The notes below the pieces were generated by a model. It did not search any database. It was not told the DNA's origin and was given only the letters and a program-made list of their open reading frames with translations. From NCBI GenBank assembly GCA_046724665.1, contig JBKOWZ010000082.1:1-16048 (forward strand): a stretch of DNA of 16,048 bases. Reading direction: 5' to 3'. Shown here one piece after another: positions 13,423-16,048 of this stretch. Numbering within the stretch: position 1 is the stretch's first letter; every line of letters starts with the position of its first letter. This DNA is from Actinocrinis sp046724665 (GTDB lineage: Bacteria > Actinomycetota > Actinomycetes > Streptomycetales > Catenulisporaceae). A program made the position numbers and the translations under genes.

Positions 13423-13547
13423 CCAGCTCCCCTGAGATGAAGAGGCCTGACGAAGGGTGCTGAGGAAAATACCCAGCGCCGTGGTTCCACGTTCCACCGC
13501 GCACCTGCCGGGGTCGAGAGCAGCGAGTACTCAGATCACTGTCAGAC

Positions 13548-16021
13548 CTACTCAGGCAGGGTGCCGCGCAACGCATCGCGCAGCTCGGTACGGCCGGAGA
13601 GGCCGAGCTTGGCGTAGGTGCGGGCCAGGTGGTTCTCGACGGTACGTTCCGAGAGCCGCAGCCGATCGGCGATCTGCCGGTTGCTCAGGCCCTGCGCCGC
13701 GCACCCGGCGATCTGGTGCTCTCGCGCGGTCAGTCCGCGCGGCCGGCCCAGCCGGGCGAGCAGGGGCGTGGCCGCACCGCATTCGGCGGCCAGCGTCCGG
13801 GCCTGCGCGGAGAGGCGCGACGCGTCGGCTGTGGAGCCCAGATCGGCGGCCGTGATCGCCGCCGCCGCGTACGCCTCGGCGGCGTACAAAGTGAATCCGA
13901 GCGCGGAGAAGGACTGCGCGGCGTCTTTCAGCGCTCCGGTGTCGCCCGCCGCGTCGATCAGCTGCCGTACACAGCGGCCCAACGGCCAATCGTCGGGCAC
14001 TGCGACCAGCTTGATCAGATCGGCGGCGGCCTGATGGTCGAGGCGGAACAGTTCGAGGGCGCCGAGCACCACCGTGGCGGTCATCCCGTCGGCCGCCCAG
14101 GACTCGGCCGCCCGCCAGAGCCGGTCACGCGCCGCGCCGTAGTCTCCCCGCGCGGCATCATGCCAGGCCAGGGCGCGTACGACCTCGGCGCCGAGTGCCC
14201 GCAGATGAGACGGCATCGGGATCGCCGCGACGGCGGTGGCCAACCGTTGCGCGTCGTCATGCGCGCCACGCTGCGATGCGGCGGCCAAGCCGGTCGCCAG
14301 ACACCACAGCTCGCCGTTCGGATTGCGCAGGGCCTGGAAGAGCCGCGCAGCTTCGGCGGCGTTGATCGCCGCGTCCCGCAGCGAACCGACGGCGAGGTGA
14401 ATCGCGGCGAGCCCGGCGCCCGCCCACGCCTGGCCGACCGCGTCGCCGCGTTCCACGGCCCGATCGGCCGCGTCGCGTCCGAAAGCGGCCGCTCCCCCGG
14501 GGTCCCCGAAGGTACAACGGGTCAGCGCGGCGAAGCCGATCAGGGAGGGATAGGCGCGCTCGCCCTCGTCCTGCGCGCCGCGCTCGGCCAGCACGAGGGA
14601 GAAGGCTGAGAGTGCGGCCTCGAACCCTGCGACGACGGGATAGGCGAGGGCGGCGCCGGCTGCCGCGAGCTTGCGCACCTGCGGCCATGGCGCGGCCAGC
14701 AGCGGCTCGAGCAGCCCGATGGCCGCGCCGAACCGCCCGGCCGCCGCAAGCAGCGTTCCGTGGTGCGCCGCGAGCAGCGCAGCCTGCGCCGGATCGCCGA
14801 CCGTTCCGGCCGCCTCGGCGAGGATCGCGAGACCCTCATCGATTCCGCCGGTCGCGGCCCAGCTGACCCGGTACGCGCGTGCCACGGCGATCGCGGCGCG
14901 CTCGTCCGGCGAGCACGCCAGCCGCTCCAGCGTCTCCAGCAGCTCATCCGCGGCCTGGAACCGGCCCGATTCGATCAGGACGCGATACAGCAGCATCCCC
15001 TCCCCGGCCGCGCGGGTGTTGTCGAACGCCGCCGCCGCCAGCCGTTCCCGCAGACTGATGTCCGCACCCGATGCTGCCGCGTGCCGGGCCGCCGCGACGA
15101 TCTTGTCCCGCTCGATTGGACAGCCAGCCTCCAGTCGCCATGCGGCCCAACGCAGCAGATCGTGCCCGCGCCGCAGACCGGTGGCCGCCAGCGCGTCAGA
15201 GAGCTGGCGCGCGTACGTGATCCGTGCGGAGACCGGCGTGGCGCGGGAGATGAGTTCGGCGTAGAGGGGGTGGCAGATGCGCAACGGCAGCCGCCGGTCG
15301 CCGCGGTCGACGTCGAGCAGACCGCGCCGCTCCAGCGAACCGATCACCGTCGTGTCCACCAACTCCAGCACCAGCCGCAGGCCGACCGGTTCGGCCATCG
15401 CGACCAGTTCCAGCGCCGCGCGTTCTGCCGCGCCGATCCCGGCCAGGCGCGCGTCGAGCAGTTCCGCCAGGCCGCCGGAGCGCGCCGTGACGCGTTCGAG
15501 CCGCCAAACGCCGTCGACGCGGCGCAGCGTGCCGGCCGACAACGCGTCCAGTACCAGCTCCCTGATAAAGAGCGGCACTCCGGCGCCCAGCCGAGCGATC
15601 TCCCGCAGCGCGGCGGGTGAGACCGCGTCGCCGAGCACCTTGGTCAGCAGCTGCGCCACGTCCGCGGCGCCGAGCGGGTCCAGGCTGATCCGCTCCAAGG
15701 TCCCGTCGGCGAGCAGCGCGCCGAGCATTTCCGGCAGGTCGGTGGCGGCCCGGACGGTGCCCAGCAGCCGGATCCGCCCCTCGGCGGCGTGCTGCCCAAG
15801 GATGAGCGCTGACATCTCGTCGAGCAGATCCGCGTCATCGAGCACGACGACACGCGGCGCGGCCGCGCCCGGCGCCACCAGCTCGCCGGGCCCGCCGATC
15901 GCGGCCAGCGCGCCGAGCGGGACGGAACGGTTCGTCTTCAGGCCGCGCACGTGCAGCGGCCGCGCGTCCACCGGTTGGGTCCGCGCCACCGCCTCCCGAA
16001 CCAGGCGGGACTTGCCGATGC
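13548..16021 (-). CDS. LAL-type LuxR-family ATP-binding transcriptional regulator, 5' end missing at contig end
   Basis: About 823 residues are visible. The frame stays open past the GTG at 15989 and reads GIGKSRLVREAVARTQPVD, the Walker A motif, up to the contig end, so the true N-terminus (probably some 30-60 residues) is cut off. Walker B is VVVLDDADLLDEM. A long Ala/Leu-rich helical middle resembles TPR/MalT-like repeats. The C-terminal LuxR HTH is the last 65 residues, with LTAREHQIAGCAAQGLSNRQ and LRLSERTVENHLARTYAKLG. Such large ATP-binding regulators activate single operons or antibiotic clusters in actinomycetes in response to an unknown ligand. It ends 125 bp before the secreted lipase gene on the same strand, which is its nearest possible target. 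The family is certain; the ligand is unknown. Confidence 0.93.
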
Positions 16022-16048
16022 CTGTCTCTTATACACATCTCCGAGCCC
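16022..16048. other. Sequencing-adapter contamination (Nextera/Tn5 mosaic end)
   Basis: The last 27 bases begin CTGTCTCTTATACACATCT, the Tn5 mosaic end, and continue CCGAGCCC, the start of the Nextera read-2 adapter. They interrupt the LuxR-family frame just at Walker A and are not genomic sequence. Confidence 0.97.

Noticed and set aside
15835..16038. Small - strand ORF beginning MCIRDR at the right edge
   Set aside because: Its start is translated from the Tn5 mosaic-end adapter, and the rest is a wrong-frame reading of the LuxR-family gene.

Overview
The window is high-GC DNA with actinobacterial gene style: an AfsR-type SARP regulator, an ECF sigma factor, a large ATP-binding LuxR regulator, and secreted hydrolases including a CBM2 module. 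The source is probably a filamentous actinomycete of the Streptomyces/Catenulispora kind, but no rRNA or other taxonomic marker is present. The right edge is a real contig end: the last 27 bases are Nextera (Tn5 mosaic-end) adapter, not genome.

Region 1 (1-3370, + strand) is a tight three-gene operon cut by the left edge. It holds a glutamate (methylaspartate) mutase large-subunit homologue, a stand-alone class II aminoacyl-tRNA-synthetase catalytic core of the asparagine-synthetase/AsnRS-like kind, and a short FMN-domain glutamate-synthase homologue. The joints are 0 bp and a 4-bp GTGA overlap. Three primary-metabolism folds rearranged into one operon suggest a specialised pathway to a modified amino acid, plausibly 3-methylaspartate or its amide. 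A strong GC hairpin separates it from the next genes.

Region 2 (3477-5029, - strand) holds an ECF-type sigma factor followed by a dimethylarginine-dimethylaminohydrolase-type amidinotransferase-fold enzyme.

Region 3 (5148-9144) is a regulatory unit. A 979-aa SARP/NB-ARC/TPR activator (- strand) lies between a 58-codon secreted-peptide gene and a SnoaL-like gene, both on the + strand. Upstream of each flanking gene are GTGATAR/GCGATAA heptamers repeated at about one helical turn, as expected for SARP operators. The peptide has a Sec signal and a short mature part ending NDPWD. A secreted peptide beside a TPR-containing regulator resembles a peptide-pheromone circuit, and this is the most interesting hypothesis in the window. 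A perfect 17-bp palindrome separates the peptide gene from the convergent SARP gene.

Region 4 (9309-12068, - strand) is a damaged polysaccharide-degradation locus. It contains an intact secreted GH3 beta-glucosidase with a Ser/Pro linker and C-terminal CBM2. Upstream is the last ~45 codons of what looks like a GH12 endoglucanase, and then the last 50 codons of an IS3-family transposase, consistent with IS insertion followed by deletion.

Region 5 (12193-16021, - strand) has a secreted lipase/esterase preceded by a LAL-type LuxR regulator whose Walker A motif sits exactly at the contig end.
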